A stretch of 64,000 nucleotides of DNA, taken from positions 179,586 to 243,585 of the forward strand of contig WUUP01000001.1 of the NCBI GenBank assembly GCA_009833045.1. Direction: 5' to 3'. This document shows positions 33,443 to 43,512 of the stretch, one piece after another; within the stretch, counting starts at the first letter, position 1, and each line of letters starts with the position of its first letter. A model generated the notes under the pieces. That model searched no databases, was not told the origin of the DNA, and saw only the letters and a list, made by a program, of their open reading frames with translations. This DNA comes from Saprospirales bacterium GYS_P2D. GTDB taxonomy: Bacteria; Bacteroidota; Bacteroidia; Chitinophagales; Saprospiraceae. The position numbers were made by a program, and so were the translations under genes.

Positions 33443-36400
33443 ATGAACACTACTGAGAACCATGAAGAGTGGGATATAGAGCGGCTACAGACCAGACTCC
33501 GCAGAAAACTCTTCAGTATCGATGTACTGGCCAATGTCATCTTAGGACTCATCATCCTTTTCTGCTTTACTATATTCTTTGATCTCAATTGGGAGGCATA
33601 TGCGATCATGTTGAGCCTCAACGCCATCTATATGAGCTTTTTTATTCTCGAGCGCTTCACCAAAGTAGATATATTCCAATACTCCAAGTTCATATTTCTA
33701 TACTTCCCGACCTTGGCTATTGTGTTCACCTCTATTATATTACCCCAAGTTCATTTTGAGGCGGTATTCTTTTTGCCATTGGTGATGGCGGTATTCATCT
33801 ACGAGATAGAGCTGAATAAAGCTAAATGGATCATCATGGCCCTCCTATGTATCGGAATGATCATCCAGCTCACAGAGCACATGAACAATCCCTATGATGG
33901 CTCTCAGTCGATCCAAATGCAGCTGCTCTATGCCGTCATCATACTAAGTACGCTATATAGTATGATCAGGCTATATCTAATATCTGAATGGATATATTTT
34001 CATAACCAGCAAATCACCTATGCTCATAAGCGTGTAGAAGAAAAACGTCAAGAGCTACAAAGCTTCATGAGTGATATCCCAAGTGGCTATAGCGTATTCA
34101 CTGCAGCTGCCCAGCGTCTATACTGTAGCCAAGAATCAGCGAATATTTTTGGATATGAGACAGTAGCGGAGCTCCAGAGTGTAGCACTACCAAAACTCTT
34201 TGCTGATGAAGAATCTATTGCTAAGATGGAAAAGCTCATAGCTGATACACAGTCTGGCCACTATCATCAGGAAGGACTCGAGCTCAATGCTCTCCACAAG
34301 TCAGGAAGAGAAATGGTACTCAAATGTCGAGCCAGCATAAAAAAAATAAACAATCAGAACCGCCTCTCCATAGTCTATCAAGACCAAACAGAAGAAATAA
34401 AGAGGAACAAAGAAATCCAAGCCAACGAAAGACTACTACAGTCAATCATCAATACTACTCAAGATGGCCTCATGGTCATCGATAGAGATCATACCATAGT
34501 CCACGCCAATCAAGTATCTCTAAATGACCTAAAAATTAATGAAACTCCAGAGACCATAGCAGGACAAAACCTATTAGATTTTGTCCCACAAGAAAATCAA
34601 GAGCGAGTCTTGCCATTAATGCAAGAAGCTTTTGACGGAGTCAACAAAAGAATCCAAATAGCATCTAAACTGATCCCAGGGAAATATTTGGACATGAGCT
34701 ATCATCCTATCCATAATGGCTCACAGGGTGTAGACAAAATACTCGCTTCATACAGAGATATCAGTGATATCAAGAGTAAAGAAAAGGAACTCAAAGAAAC
34801 TACCCATAAACTCCAAACCATCATAGATACCATACCAGGAGGTATAGCTATCATAGGACTCGACGCTAAGCTCAAGTATATATCAAAGGAGATCGTAGAA
34901 GAATTTGACTATGCTACTGAGGAGCTCATCGGCACCAGCATACTGGACTACTACGACGACGAAGGAAAAGACAGACTCCTAAAATATACTCAGTATCTGC
35001 TCGAAGGTAAGACACCTAAAATGCTAAAGCTCAGAGCATTCAGAAAGGATGGTAGTAGTATCTATATGAATGGGACAGGGCGACTCATGTACGACAGTGA
35101 ATACGACGAGACGGTGATCATAGCTGTATTCATGAACACTACTGATATGGCAAAAGTGGAAGAGGAAAAAGAAAAAACTCAAGCGACGCTCAATGCCATA
35201 TTCAATAGTACATCAGACTCTATCATCGCCTATGATACTGACTACAATATCTTAGCCTACAATCCTAAGTGGCTCGAAAACTATCACAAAGTATCGGACA
35301 GATCTATAGATGGACATAAAAATCTCAAAAGTATCCTACCATCAGAAGTATTCACATTCCTCAGTCAGAATACAGAGAAAGCAATGAGCGAAGGATACTA
35401 TGAGATAAAAAAAGCACATGATCTGGTACCAGGAGAGACCAATCATATCCGAGTAGTACCGCTCATAGATCATCGCAATCGTACCATTGGCGTATTAGAG
35501 GTCATGACCGATATATCTGAGTCGATCAAAAAAGAAAAGGAACTAAATAAATCCCGACGCATATTTGACGATGTATTTAGACATTCTCCCAATGGTATCA
35601 TCAGAATACGAGATCATAAGATAGCAGATGCTAATCCTGCCTTCTGCAGTATGCTCGGATATGACAAATCCGACATTGTGGGTCACCATCCTCGAGCATT
35701 CTCTACTGGAGAAGGTATGGATAGGATCGAAAAAGAAATAAGGGACTCCATAGCCCAAAGAAAAAAAGGGACCACCGTCCATCACCTAATGGAGACCAAA
35801 CAAGGTAACACCAAAAATGTAGTCGTCAATGTCATACATGAATATGAAGACGAGCAACTGATAGAGTCTATATGTACGATCACAGATGTCACTCCGATCA
35901 TAGAAGCGGAGAAAGAGGTCCTAAAATCACGAGAAAAATATAAATCGCTTTTTGAGCTCTCATTGACTGGCAAATATGTAGCCACGAGTCATGTGATCGA
36001 ACAAGTCAATCCTGCACTCAGCGGCCTGATCGGATATCCTGAGGCGGAGATCATCGACAAGAGTATACTCAACTTCACCATCCCAGAAGATCGTCAGCTC
36101 ATAGAATATAAGATAAACAATGATCGAGTAAATGGCAACTCCAATACTGATGTGGTCACTAAGCTGGTACATAAAGATGGATCTGAGATAGATGTGATAC
36201 TACGCATCGCCTATATCTATGATGCCGATGGGAGATATGTGTCCGAATTTGGAAATATCATCGACCTCACTACTTTAGTGTTCACGGAGAGAGCTCTGTC
36301 GGAGAGTGAGAAGTCCTATCAGCGACTGATCGAGCTACTCCCTGGGGGCGTAGTCGAGACTGATCTTAATGGTATCGTCCTCTCTGCGTCTAATAACGCC

Positions 36401-37771
36401 TGTGACATCCTCAACATTAGCCGAGACAAGCTCATCGGGCAAAACTCCTTTACTATCATAGACAAGGCAGGTGAAGAAGAAATCATCAAACAACTGGAGT
36501 ATCTCAAGGGCAAAAACACCACCACGAAAGTAAGGATCAAGACTCAGCATAAAGACAAGGCTCCAATGTATCTCGATGTACTACTCAAGGTCATAAAACC
36601 ACCTGAGCAAAAATCTAAGGTTTTCGCCATATTCATAGAGGTATCAGATGAGGTCAAGGCACAAGAGGACCTCAATAGACAGACCATTACTCTGGATACT
36701 ATCCTGGAAAGTAGCCCAGACTGTGTATGTGCCATCGACCAAAGGTACAACATGTTCATGGCGAATAACAACATGAAGAAAAAATTAAAAACCATCTACA
36801 ATGTGGACTATCACCCTGGTATGAATGTCCGTGAAGTATTCCCCAAAGAAGCCTTTGAGCATATAAATAAAAACTACTTCCAGCCTACCTTTGAAGGAGA
36901 TGAAATCATAGATGTAGTGCCTGTCAGCATAGGTGATAATACGTTTATCTACAAGGATAGCTTTGCACCGCTCAAAATCAATGATGACGTCACAGCTTGT
37001 GTCATCTACTCACACGATATCACCGAGGAAGTGAATAATCAAAAAATCATCGAAAAGCAGGTGGTCGAAATGGAGAAATATATCGAATCAAATCTCCAGT
37101 TGGAGAACTTTGCCTACATCGCCTCTCATGACCTCAAAGCTCCACTGAGGACAGTGAATAGCTTTGCCTTCTTGCTCAAGAACAGTGTCTATAAAGACCT
37201 CAACGAGCGTCAGAAAGAATTCATGGATATCATACTTGACAGCTCCAAAAAAATGCAAATACTGATAGATGATCTACTGACTTTCTCACGTATCAATACA
37301 CAGAAGACTAAGATCGAGAAAACTAACTTCAGAGATATACTTGATCAGGTCATAGGACAGCTGGATGTAGATATCCATACGTATGGCACCGAGGTCATCA
37401 TCCAAGATCTCCCAGAAGATATATGGGCAGACAGTGTAAAAATGAGTCAACTCTTGCTCAATCTCATCAGCAATGGTATCAAGTTTAGCAAGAATCAGGA
37501 GAAGCCAAAAATCACCATATCTGGCTATGAGTCGGACAGCTACTGGTACTACTCCATAGCTGACAATGGTATAGGTATCAAAGAAGATAACCAAAAAGTC
37601 ATATTCGAGATATTCAAAAAGCTACATAGCAATGATGTATTCGAAGGGACAGGTCTGGGACTCACGATATGTAGTAAGATCATCGATCAGCATGGCGGAC
37701 AGATCTGGGTAGAGTCTACCTATGGAGAGGGCAGTACATTCCACTTCTCCATAGCCAAACAAAATCAGTAA
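33443..37771 (+). CDS. Membrane-bound histidine kinase with eight PAS domains
   Basis: 1442 residues from ATG 33443; the frame is open to 33338, but those codons lie upstream of the likely promoter and do not resemble protein. Residues about 27-180 are a six-helix membrane module with LPQVHFEAVFFLPLVMAVFI. Eight PAS domains follow (starts visible at SDIPSGYSV, NTTQDGLMV, DTIPGGIAI, NSTSDSIIA, RHSPNGIIR, ELSLTGKYV, ELLPGGVVE and ESSPDCVCA). His1229 in ASHDLKAPLRT is the phosphorylated residue, and the HATPase part ends with DNGIGI, GTGLGL and GGQIWVES. There is no receiver in the protein; a CheY-like receiver gene follows 103 bases later. Signals sensed are unknown. Confidence 0.93.
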   Translation: MNTTENHEEWDIERLQTRLRRKLFSIDVLANVILGLIILFCFTIFFDLNWEAYAIMLSLNAIYMSFFILERFTKVDIFQYSKFIFLYFPTLAIVFTSIILPQVHFEAVFFLPLVMAVFIYEIELNKAKWIIMALLCIGMIIQLTEHMNNPYDGSQSIQMQLLYAVIILSTLYSMIRLYLISEWIYFHNQQITYAHKRVEEKRQELQSFMSDIPSGYSVFTAAAQRLYCSQESANIFGYETVAELQSVALPKLFADEESIAKMEKLIADTQSGHYHQEGLELNALHKSGREMVLKCRASIKKINNQNRLSIVYQDQTEEIKRNKEIQANERLLQSIINTTQDGLMVIDRDHTIVHANQVSLNDLKINETPETIAGQNLLDFVPQENQERVLPLMQEAFDGVNKRIQIASKLIPGKYLDMSYHPIHNGSQGVDKILASYRDISDIKSKEKELKETTHKLQTIIDTIPGGIAIIGLDAKLKYISKEIVEEFDYATEELIGTSILDYYDDEGKDRLLKYTQYLLEGKTPKMLKLRAFRKDGSSIYMNGTGRLMYDSEYDETVIIAVFMNTTDMAKVEEEKEKTQATLNAIFNSTSDSIIAYDTDYNILAYNPKWLENYHKVSDRSIDGHKNLKSILPSEVFTFLSQNTEKAMSEGYYEIKKAHDLVPGETNHIRVVPLIDHRNRTIGVLEVMTDISESIKKEKELNKSRRIFDDVFRHSPNGIIRIRDHKIADANPAFCSMLGYDKSDIVGHHPRAFSTGEGMDRIEKEIRDSIAQRKKGTTVHHLMETKQGNTKNVVVNVIHEYEDEQLIESICTITDVTPIIEAEKEVLKSREKYKSLFELSLTGKYVATSHVIEQVNPALSGLIGYPEAEIIDKSILNFTIPEDRQLIEYKINNDRVNGNSNTDVVTKLVHKDGSEIDVILRIAYIYDADGRYVSEFGNIIDLTTLVFTERALSESEKSYQRLIELLPGGVVETDLNGIVLSASNNACDILNISRDKLIGQNSFTIIDKAGEEEIIKQLEYLKGKNTTTKVRIKTQHKDKAPMYLDVLLKVIKPPEQKSKVFAIFIEVSDEVKAQEDLNRQTITLDTILESSPDCVCAIDQRYNMFMANNNMKKKLKTIYNVDYHPGMNVREVFPKEAFEHINKNYFQPTFEGDEIIDVVPVSIGDNTFIYKDSFAPLKINDDVTACVIYSHDITEEVNNQKIIEKQVVEMEKYIESNLQLENFAYIASHDLKAPLRTVNSFAFLLKNSVYKDLNERQKEFMDIILDSSKKMQILIDDLLTFSRINTQKTKIEKTNFRDILDQVIGQLDVDIHTYGTEVIIQDLPEDIWADSVKMSQLLLNLISNGIKFSKNQEKPKITISGYESDSYWYYSIADNGIGIKEDNQKVIFEIFKKLHSNDVFEGTGLGLTICSKIIDQHGGQIWVESTYGEGSTFHFSIAKQNQ

Positions 37772-37874
37772 TATGACTTATGTCGAAAAACCGATGAAAC
37801 TTGTAGATTATTTGTGGTTTAAATTATGATTATATTTAGCGTTATTTGCCCGAAATCTCAGTAACACACCCTAA

Positions 37875-38345
37875 ATGAATTGTAACTTCAGCTCAAAGAA
37901 GATCCTCCTGATCGAGGATAATATAGGCGATGTAAAACTCATCGAAGAAGCTATCAATGCTAATGATCTCAACGTAGAGCTCATAGTATTAGACGATGGA
38001 GAGAAAGCTAAGAAATACTACAACCAATGCGTAGAAGATCAATACACTGACCTACCAGATCTTATCATATGTGATCTCAATCTACCTCGATTTAAGGGAG
38101 ATGAAATCATAAAGCTCATCAAAAAGGATCCTATCATGAAGGTGATCCCTCTGATCGTGCTCACTACCTCTAATCTCGATCTGGATATACATAAGTGCTA
38201 CGAGCTTGGCGCTAATGCTTATTTGATCAAACCATTAGATGTATTGGAGTTTTTTGATATGATCCTTCAGGTGCACAATTTTTGGTTTAAACTCGCTCTA
38301 CCTGCTCCCATCGTAACAGAAGACAAAAAAATAGGAGATATCTGA
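37875..38345 (+). CDS. CheY-like single-domain response regulator
   Basis: 156 residues, receiver only. Acidic pair EDN (14-16), phospho-acceptor Asp67 in IICDLNLPRFKG, Thr/Ser in VLTTSN and Lys in LIKPLD are all present. Such Rcp1-like receivers pair with PAS-rich kinases; the giant kinase lies directly upstream on the same strand. Output is probably by protein interaction. The stop codon sits in the loop of a terminator hairpin. Confidence 0.93.
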   Translation: MNCNFSSKKILLIEDNIGDVKLIEEAINANDLNVELIVLDDGEKAKKYYNQCVEDQYTDLPDLIICDLNLPRFKGDEIIKLIKKDPIMKVIPLIVLTTSNLDLDIHKCYELGANAYLIKPLDVLEFFDMILQVHNFWFKLALPAPIVTEDKKIGDI

Positions 38346-38370
38346 TTTGATATCTCCCATTTTCATTTAG
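38334..38370. terminator. Bidirectional terminator overlapping the receiver stop codon
   Basis: GGAGATATC (38334-38342) pairs with GATATCTCC (38349-38357) across the loop TGATTT, which includes the TGA stop. On the plus strand it is followed by CATTTTCATTT. On the minus strand it is followed by TATTTTTTT, which is stronger, and would end the convergent REC-HTH gene 41 bases after its stop. Confidence 0.75.
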
Positions 38371-38397
38371 TCTCTTTCGAAGTACTCGATTCTTCGA

Positions 38398-39360
38398 TCA
38401 GACAGTATGTATATACTCTCTGAGTGACATTTCACTATCGATTTTGAGCTTTTTCTTGAGCCTATATCTCGTCATCTGGATACTTTTCATTTCCACACCG
38501 AGGATATTAGCTAGTTCATAGTTGTCTATATTCATCTTGATATACGCACAGTGCTTTAGATCCAGCGCCGTCAGCTTAGGATTGGTCTTGAGTAACTCTC
38601 CAAAAAAGTCAGGATGTGTGGACTCAAATATCTTCTTAAACTCAGACCAATTATCTTCTTCGTGACTGAGGCTATTGAGATTTTTCTCCAGCTTTTTGAG
38701 ATTTTTTATCACCTCACTTTCTGGATTCTCTGACTTAAGTATTTTGAGATTATGCTGGATCTCTTTTACGATATGGTCGATATTTTTATCCAGCTTTGAA
38801 GACTCGACCTCCATGGTCATGAGCTTTCGCTTTTTATCGTCCAGCTCTCGCTCCAGTTCCAGTCTTTTTAACTCAGCGAGCTCTTCTTTGATCTTAAGAG
38901 ATGCTTTGAGCTCATCTTTTTGTACGGTGATGATCTCATTCAGTTCTTCGAGTTGTTCTTTTTGCTTTCGCAAAGACTCCTGAGCTCTGAATAGTCGGAG
39001 TGCACTCTCTACTCGAGATACCAGCTCTATCTTCTTGACGGGCTTCTGCAGGAAGTCTACTCCTCCATACTCAAACGCCTGCTCAAGTACTCTATCCTCT
39101 TCTAATCCCGTAATGATAATCACAGGGAGATTAGCATGCTTTGGATTCGCTTTGATGAGCTTGAGCGCATCAAGTCCTCCCACAATGGGCATTTGCCAGT
39201 CTAAGAGTATGAGATCTACATGATTATTGTCAAGAAACTCCATGACTTTTTCGCCGTCATCGAGCTCGGAGAAATCATAAGTGTCATGGCCCAGATACTC
39301 CATGTACAATATACGATCTACCCTCCTGTCATCTACCGTTAGTATTTTTGTTTTGGCCAT
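38398..39360 (-). CDS. Response regulator with coiled coil and C-terminal HTH
   Basis: 320 residues. Residues 4-112 are a receiver with Asp54 (LLDWQMP) and Lys106 (QKPVKK). Residues about 115-235 are a long charged coiled coil (for example KRLELERELDDKKRKLMTME). The last 70 residues (NPKLTALDLKHCAYIKMNID, then YELANILGVEMKSIQMTRYR) form a LuxR/GerE-like helix-turn-helix that in this phylum usually ends large Y_Y_Y or tetratricopeptide sensors. A receiver joined through a coiled coil to this HTH suggests a phosphorylation-controlled DNA-binding dimer. It is convergent with the kinase/receiver pair and probably answers to it. Confidence 0.88.
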   Translation of the reverse strand: MAKTKILTVDDRRVDRILYMEYLGHDTYDFSELDDGEKVMEFLDNNHVDLILLDWQMPIVGGLDALKLIKANPKHANLPVIIITGLEEDRVLEQAFEYGGVDFLQKPVKKIELVSRVESALRLFRAQESLRKQKEQLEELNEIITVQKDELKASLKIKEELAELKRLELERELDDKKRKLMTMEVESSKLDKNIDHIVKEIQHNLKILKSENPESEVIKNLKKLEKNLNSLSHEEDNWSEFKKIFESTHPDFFGELLKTNPKLTALDLKHCAYIKMNIDNYELANILGVEMKSIQMTRYRLKKKLKIDSEMSLREYIHTV

Positions 39361-39384
39361 AGTGTTGTTTCATTTCAGCGCTAT

Positions 39385-39392
39385 CAAAAATA
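39385..39392 (-). promoter_or_regulatory. Putative -7 box (TATTTTTG) of REC-HTH gene
   Basis: On the minus strand TATTTTTG fits TAnnTTTG, 24 bases upstream of the start codon. No TTG at the right distance. Confidence 0.35.
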
Positions 39393-39404
39393 CAAAACCC
39401 TAAA

Positions 39405-40547
39405 CTAAACCACGACCTCTACAGGAGTATATCCGCCTATTACTTGCTCAATCGGCGTATATTCTAGGTCAAAAGCACTGGCCACCCCTTCATACACGAC
39501 CTTGCCCCGTATGATATTGAGTCCAGAGCGTAGAGCTGCATTGTTTTTACACGCTTTTTCCCAGCCAAAATTTGCTAATTGAATCGCATACTGTAGTGTA
39601 GCGTTGGTCAAGGCTGCAGTCGATGTCATAGGCACGGCTCCAGGCATATTCGCCACACAGTAGTGCAGTACATCATCTATGACATAGGTAGGGTTTTCGT
39701 GAGTAGTAGGCTTACACGTTTCGATACATCCGCCTTGATCCACAGCGACATCGACTAATACCGTACCCGGCTGCATATCAGAGAGCATCTCTCTACTCAC
39801 GAGTTTTGGCGCCTTAGCTCCAGGGATCAATACCGCCCCTACGATCAGATCAGCTGTAGGAAGCATAGATCGGATATTTTGCTCTGTAGAGAAAAGTGTA
39901 TCCACATTCGCTGGCATGACATCACTGAGGTATCTTAGACGATCAAGATTGATATCCAATATGGTCACATGAGCTCCCAGGCCTGCCGCCATTTTAGCAG
40001 CATGGGTACCTACTATCCCACCTCCGAGTATCATGACATTGGCAGGCTTTACCCCTGGGACACCTCCGAGCAGTATACCTTTTCCACCTGAAGGCTTTTC
40101 GAGGTATTTAGCGCCTTCTTGGATAGACATACGACCAGCGATCTCCGACATCGGGACCAGTAGTGGCAGACTGTGATCTGGCAGCTCTACGGTCTCGTAT
40201 GCGAGACATATAGCTCCACTGTCGATCATCGCTCGAGTCAGTGGCTCATGAGATGCAAAGTGGAAATAAGTGAATACCAACTGATTTTCTCTGATCAATT
40301 CATATTCTGCTTCTATTGGCTCTTTCACTTTCATGATCATCTCGGCTACAGAGTATACGGCCTCGATAGTAGGCAATATTTTAGCTCCGACCATTTGGTA
40401 TTCCTCATCTGAGATCCCGCTACCGATACCTGCTGTCCGCTGGACATATACGGTATGACCTTGCTTGATCAACGCCTGTGCACCTGCTGGTGTGAGCGCT
40501 ACTCGATTCTCATTATTCTTTATCTCCTTAGGAACACCAATAATCAT
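39405..40547 (-). CDS. ald: Alanine dehydrogenase
   Basis: 380 residues, typical length. IIGVPKEIKNNENRVALTPAG is the family N-terminus; MIMKVKEP and TYFHFASHEPLT contain the catalytic Lys and His (VKEP and HFASH); VMILGGGIVGTHAAKMAAGLGA is the NAD-binding fold; and HYCVANMPGAVPMTSTAAL is a conserved C-terminal segment. It interconverts L-alanine and pyruvate plus ammonia using NAD. Monocistronic; the men operon upstream is on the same strand but 191 bases away. Confidence 0.97.
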   Translation of the reverse strand: MIIGVPKEIKNNENRVALTPAGAQALIKQGHTVYVQRTAGIGSGISDEEYQMVGAKILPTIEAVYSVAEMIMKVKEPIEAEYELIRENQLVFTYFHFASHEPLTRAMIDSGAICLAYETVELPDHSLPLLVPMSEIAGRMSIQEGAKYLEKPSGGKGILLGGVPGVKPANVMILGGGIVGTHAAKMAAGLGAHVTILDINLDRLRYLSDVMPANVDTLFSTEQNIRSMLPTADLIVGAVLIPGAKAPKLVSREMLSDMQPGTVLVDVAVDQGGCIETCKPTTHENPTYVIDDVLHYCVANMPGAVPMTSTAALTNATLQYAIQLANFGWEKACKNNAALRSGLNIIRGKVVYEGVASAFDLEYTPIEQVIGGYTPVEVVV

Positions 40548-40585
40548 AAAATTAAATTTGATTTTAGACCGATGAATATCACGTC

Positions 40586-40593
40586 AAATATAA
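40586..40593 (-). promoter_or_regulatory. Putative -7 box (TATATTTG) of ald
   Basis: On the minus strand TATATTTG fits TAnnTTTG, 38 bases upstream of the ald start. The -33 element was not identified. Confidence 0.35.
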
Positions 40594-40738
40594 ATGACAT
40601 TTCAATTCAAAAGTTAATTTAATTATTCGATTATCGGAAAAAGTCAGAATAAAACTTCACAATAAAGTAACAGGTAGTCTAAGCTATTTAGGGAGTGAAA
40701 GTTTGTTTTGAGTCTTTACTACCCTTTAGATCATGATA

Positions 40739-42436
40739 TCAAGCTATCAGAAAGTCAAAATAAGCTTTGAGGATCTTATCATTTTCTTCTCGAGGAGTGA
40801 ATACTTCTATCAAGCCAGGACGCACATCATCAGCTATCACACTATTCATAGCCGAGACCAGAGACTCTGTACTATCTGCTGCCATATAGCTCACACCATG
40901 CATTTCACACAGATGCTGAGCAGAAGTGCGATGGTGTGCCTCAAAATGCCTTGCAAGATGCTCGGTACTCCCTGGCCCGGGTATAAATCTGAAGATGTTT
41001 CCACCTTGATTATTCAGCAAAATAACCTTGAGATTAGGTCTGAGCTGCTGGTGCCAAAAGGCATTACTATCATAAAAGAAAGCTACATCTCCAGTGATCA
41101 AAACATTGAGATCGTCAGACTGATAGCTATATCCTACCGCAGTAGAAGTACAGCCATCGATACCACTCACTCCACGATTACAGTGATAGCTCCATGCCCC
41201 TTCTGTGTCAAAAAGCTGAATATATCGTATGGATGTGCTATTAGCTAAGTGCAGTTGTACACCTACTTTTGGTAGCGCCTTGACGACCTGGGCGATAGCC
41301 TGTAGATCTGACCATGGGGCTAATGTCAAAAAGCTCTCATGTCGCTCTCTGCGGTGTACAGCGAGATCCATCCACCACTTATTATACTGATCCGATTTCT
41401 CGGCAGAGATCACAGGTGCTATCACATCAACTAAGGTGGATATACTGAGCTGTATCTGATCGGTGAGCTGCTGGTAGGTATCTATCGTACCATCCTCAGC
41501 TGACACATGCCAGTGCTCTTGGATATTCATCTCTCTGAGCAAAAATCGTATCTTCTTTGAGACAATGGAGCCACCACAGCTGATGAGCAGTGTAGGTGTA
41601 CCCGCAGCCTTGTCCTCTGACGACCATCCATGAATCGTACGATCGATACAGGGTATTATAGCCTCATCTGCAAGATTAGAGCTTGATTCACTAAGTACTA
41701 GTACTCGACTATCTTGGGCAATGGTTTTGATAGCCTTTGTCCATGTTTCATCTTTTGGATGCTGACCACAAAGGATTAAAATCCGATCATGAGCATCAAA
41801 TCTCAATCGCAGCTCTTCGGCTACCTCATCTCCTACACTGAGCACAGGGGCAGTGAGATTTATAATCTTAGGAGATACGACCGTAGATTGGTCGATCTGA
41901 TCATAGAGCGGTTCTTTGAGCGGTAGATTGATGTGTACCGGACCTACAGGACCTGAGCGAGCGGTATTGATAGCTTCATTCACGATGCGGTCATTATACC
42001 AGAGATGATCATCGACCTCGGCCTCCTCCAGGAGTTGATAGCTTTTCTTGATGTAGTTGTTGTAGACATTGTTTTGCCTCATGGTCTGGCCGGCTCGCTG
42101 GTCGATCCACTCCACTGGCCGATCTGCCGTGAGTACGATCAGGGGCACTCGCTGATAGTAGGCCTCTGATACAGCTGGAGCATAGTTGAGAGCAGCACTC
42201 CCAGAAGTACAGCAGATGGCTACTGGCTCTCCGCACTGCTGTGCCCAGCCTAATGCAAAAAACGCTGCCGTGCGCTCATCCGGGATATTCACACAGTGAA
42301 AAGCTGGATCATTCGCAAAAGCTATTACCAAGGGCGCATTTCTCGATCCAGGACTGAACACTATTCGGTGAACCCCTTTAGCTCTACAGATGAGTGCTAA
42401 TCGTGCTATAGATTTTTTAGACGTAGTCCTAATCAT
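40739..42436 (-). CDS. menD: 2-succinyl-5-enolpyruvyl-6-hydroxy-3-cyclohexene-1-carboxylate synthase
   Basis: 565 residues from ATG 42436, chosen for the four-base overlap with menF and because the protein starts MIRTTSKKSIARLALICRAK. ThDP-dependent enzyme adding a succinate semialdehyde unit from 2-oxoglutarate to isochorismate. FSPGSRNAPL, the ThDP-activating Glu in DERTAAFFALG, and TSGSAALNYAPAVSEAYY, VPLIVLTADRP and ITGDVAFFYDSNAF are all MenD signatures. It is the last gene of the operon menC-menE-menF-menD. Confidence 0.96.
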   Translation of the reverse strand: MIRTTSKKSIARLALICRAKGVHRIVFSPGSRNAPLVIAFANDPAFHCVNIPDERTAAFFALGWAQQCGEPVAICCTSGSAALNYAPAVSEAYYQRVPLIVLTADRPVEWIDQRAGQTMRQNNVYNNYIKKSYQLLEEAEVDDHLWYNDRIVNEAINTARSGPVGPVHINLPLKEPLYDQIDQSTVVSPKIINLTAPVLSVGDEVAEELRLRFDAHDRILILCGQHPKDETWTKAIKTIAQDSRVLVLSESSSNLADEAIIPCIDRTIHGWSSEDKAAGTPTLLISCGGSIVSKKIRFLLREMNIQEHWHVSAEDGTIDTYQQLTDQIQLSISTLVDVIAPVISAEKSDQYNKWWMDLAVHRRERHESFLTLAPWSDLQAIAQVVKALPKVGVQLHLANSTSIRYIQLFDTEGAWSYHCNRGVSGIDGCTSTAVGYSYQSDDLNVLITGDVAFFYDSNAFWHQQLRPNLKVILLNNQGGNIFRFIPGPGSTEHLARHFEAHHRTSAQHLCEMHGVSYMAADSTESLVSAMNSVIADDVRPGLIEVFTPREENDKILKAYFDFLIA

Positions 42437-43512
42437 GAGTTCGCAGGGCAATGTTGTAAGATAGATAGGAGCGTCGAGGCTTTATCTTCTGTCTCTTCCC
42501 ATTCTGCAGCGGGATCGCTATCAGCGGTGATACCACCTCCCAAATATAAGATAGCCGCATCACGACTCAGCTGCATGCTTCTGAGATTGATGAATAGTCG
42601 CTGAGCTCCATTTATTCCTACTGGACCCAGATAGCCCGTATAGTCTTGACGATCATGACGCTCGTACTTTTTAATTTTTTTCATCGCCGCTCCCTGAGGC
42701 ATACCGCTAATCGCCGGACCAGGATGAAGTAGCTGAGCCAATCTCATGAAGTCGACACCATCGGTAGAGATGTGATAGTCAGTGGCTATGTGTCTGACAG
42801 GACCAGCTACCAGCGTATAGTCCTCTGACTCTTCATAGGAGAGATTGGCTATAGCCAACTTGTTTTTCACAAAATCTTTCAGAAATGCTTGTTCAGCAAT
42901 CTCCTTCTCTCCCCAAACGGTCTGGCTGACTGGTACTCCGCTATCATACTGAGTCCCGGCCAGAGCCATGGTATGATAATATCCATCTCCTTTGCTCAGC
43001 AATACCTCGGGAGTAGCCCCCATCCATAATCCACTACCAGGTATGTGATAGCAGAATACAAAAGCACTCATGCGAGAAGTCAATAACTGCTCAAACAAGG
43101 CGAAAATATCAGTTCGCTCTTGAGCTACTTTTTTGATCTTAGAGTAAACTAACTTATCATACTCTCCTGATCGGATATCAGAGATGATCTTAGTGACATC
43201 AGACATGTAGTCGCTGTAGGAGGTAGATGATATATCTATTGACTCAGTCAGCTCAAACTGAAAAGGAGTATTCTGCATAACATGATCTGCTCGGATAGCT
43301 CTCAGACTATCAGTAGTCTTACTAAAAGAATCTACCACAAAAGCGGATGACTGCCCGTCAAATAAAGTTGTATAAGCACGATCGTCTTGAAAAACTAAGT
43401 AGTAGTCACTTTCACCCGGCAGACTATAAGCTACAAAAGCTTCTGTCGCTCGAAAAATGCGTTTTATCTCATTGCTTTCATCCTCCATATCATAGATATA
43501 AACAGGCATCAA
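42433..43512 (-). CDS. menF: Isochorismate synthase
   Basis: 359 residues, chorismate-binding fold. VTKIISDIRSGEYDKLVYSKI, PGSGLWMGATPEVLL, MALAGTQ and ISGMPQGAAMKKIKKYERHDR with YTGYLGPVG are typical of the isochorismate synthase/anthranilate synthase family. Its position among men genes assigns it to menaquinone rather than siderophore synthesis. Two tandem ATGs begin the gene; the second overlaps the menE end as well. Converts chorismate to isochorismate. Confidence 0.94.
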   Translation of the reverse strand: MMPVYIYDMEDESNEIKRIFRATEAFVAYSLPGESDYYLVFQDDRAYTTLFDGQSSAFVVDSFSKTTDSLRAIRADHVMQNTPFQFELTESIDISSTSYSDYMSDVTKIISDIRSGEYDKLVYSKIKKVAQERTDIFALFEQLLTSRMSAFVFCYHIPGSGLWMGATPEVLLSKGDGYYHTMALAGTQYDSGVPVSQTVWGEKEIAEQAFLKDFVKNKLAIANLSYEESEDYTLVAGPVRHIATDYHISTDGVDFMRLAQLLHPGPAISGMPQGAAMKKIKKYERHDRQDYTGYLGPVGINGAQRLFINLRSMQLSRDAAILYLGGGITADSDPAAEWEETEDKASTLLSILQHCPANS

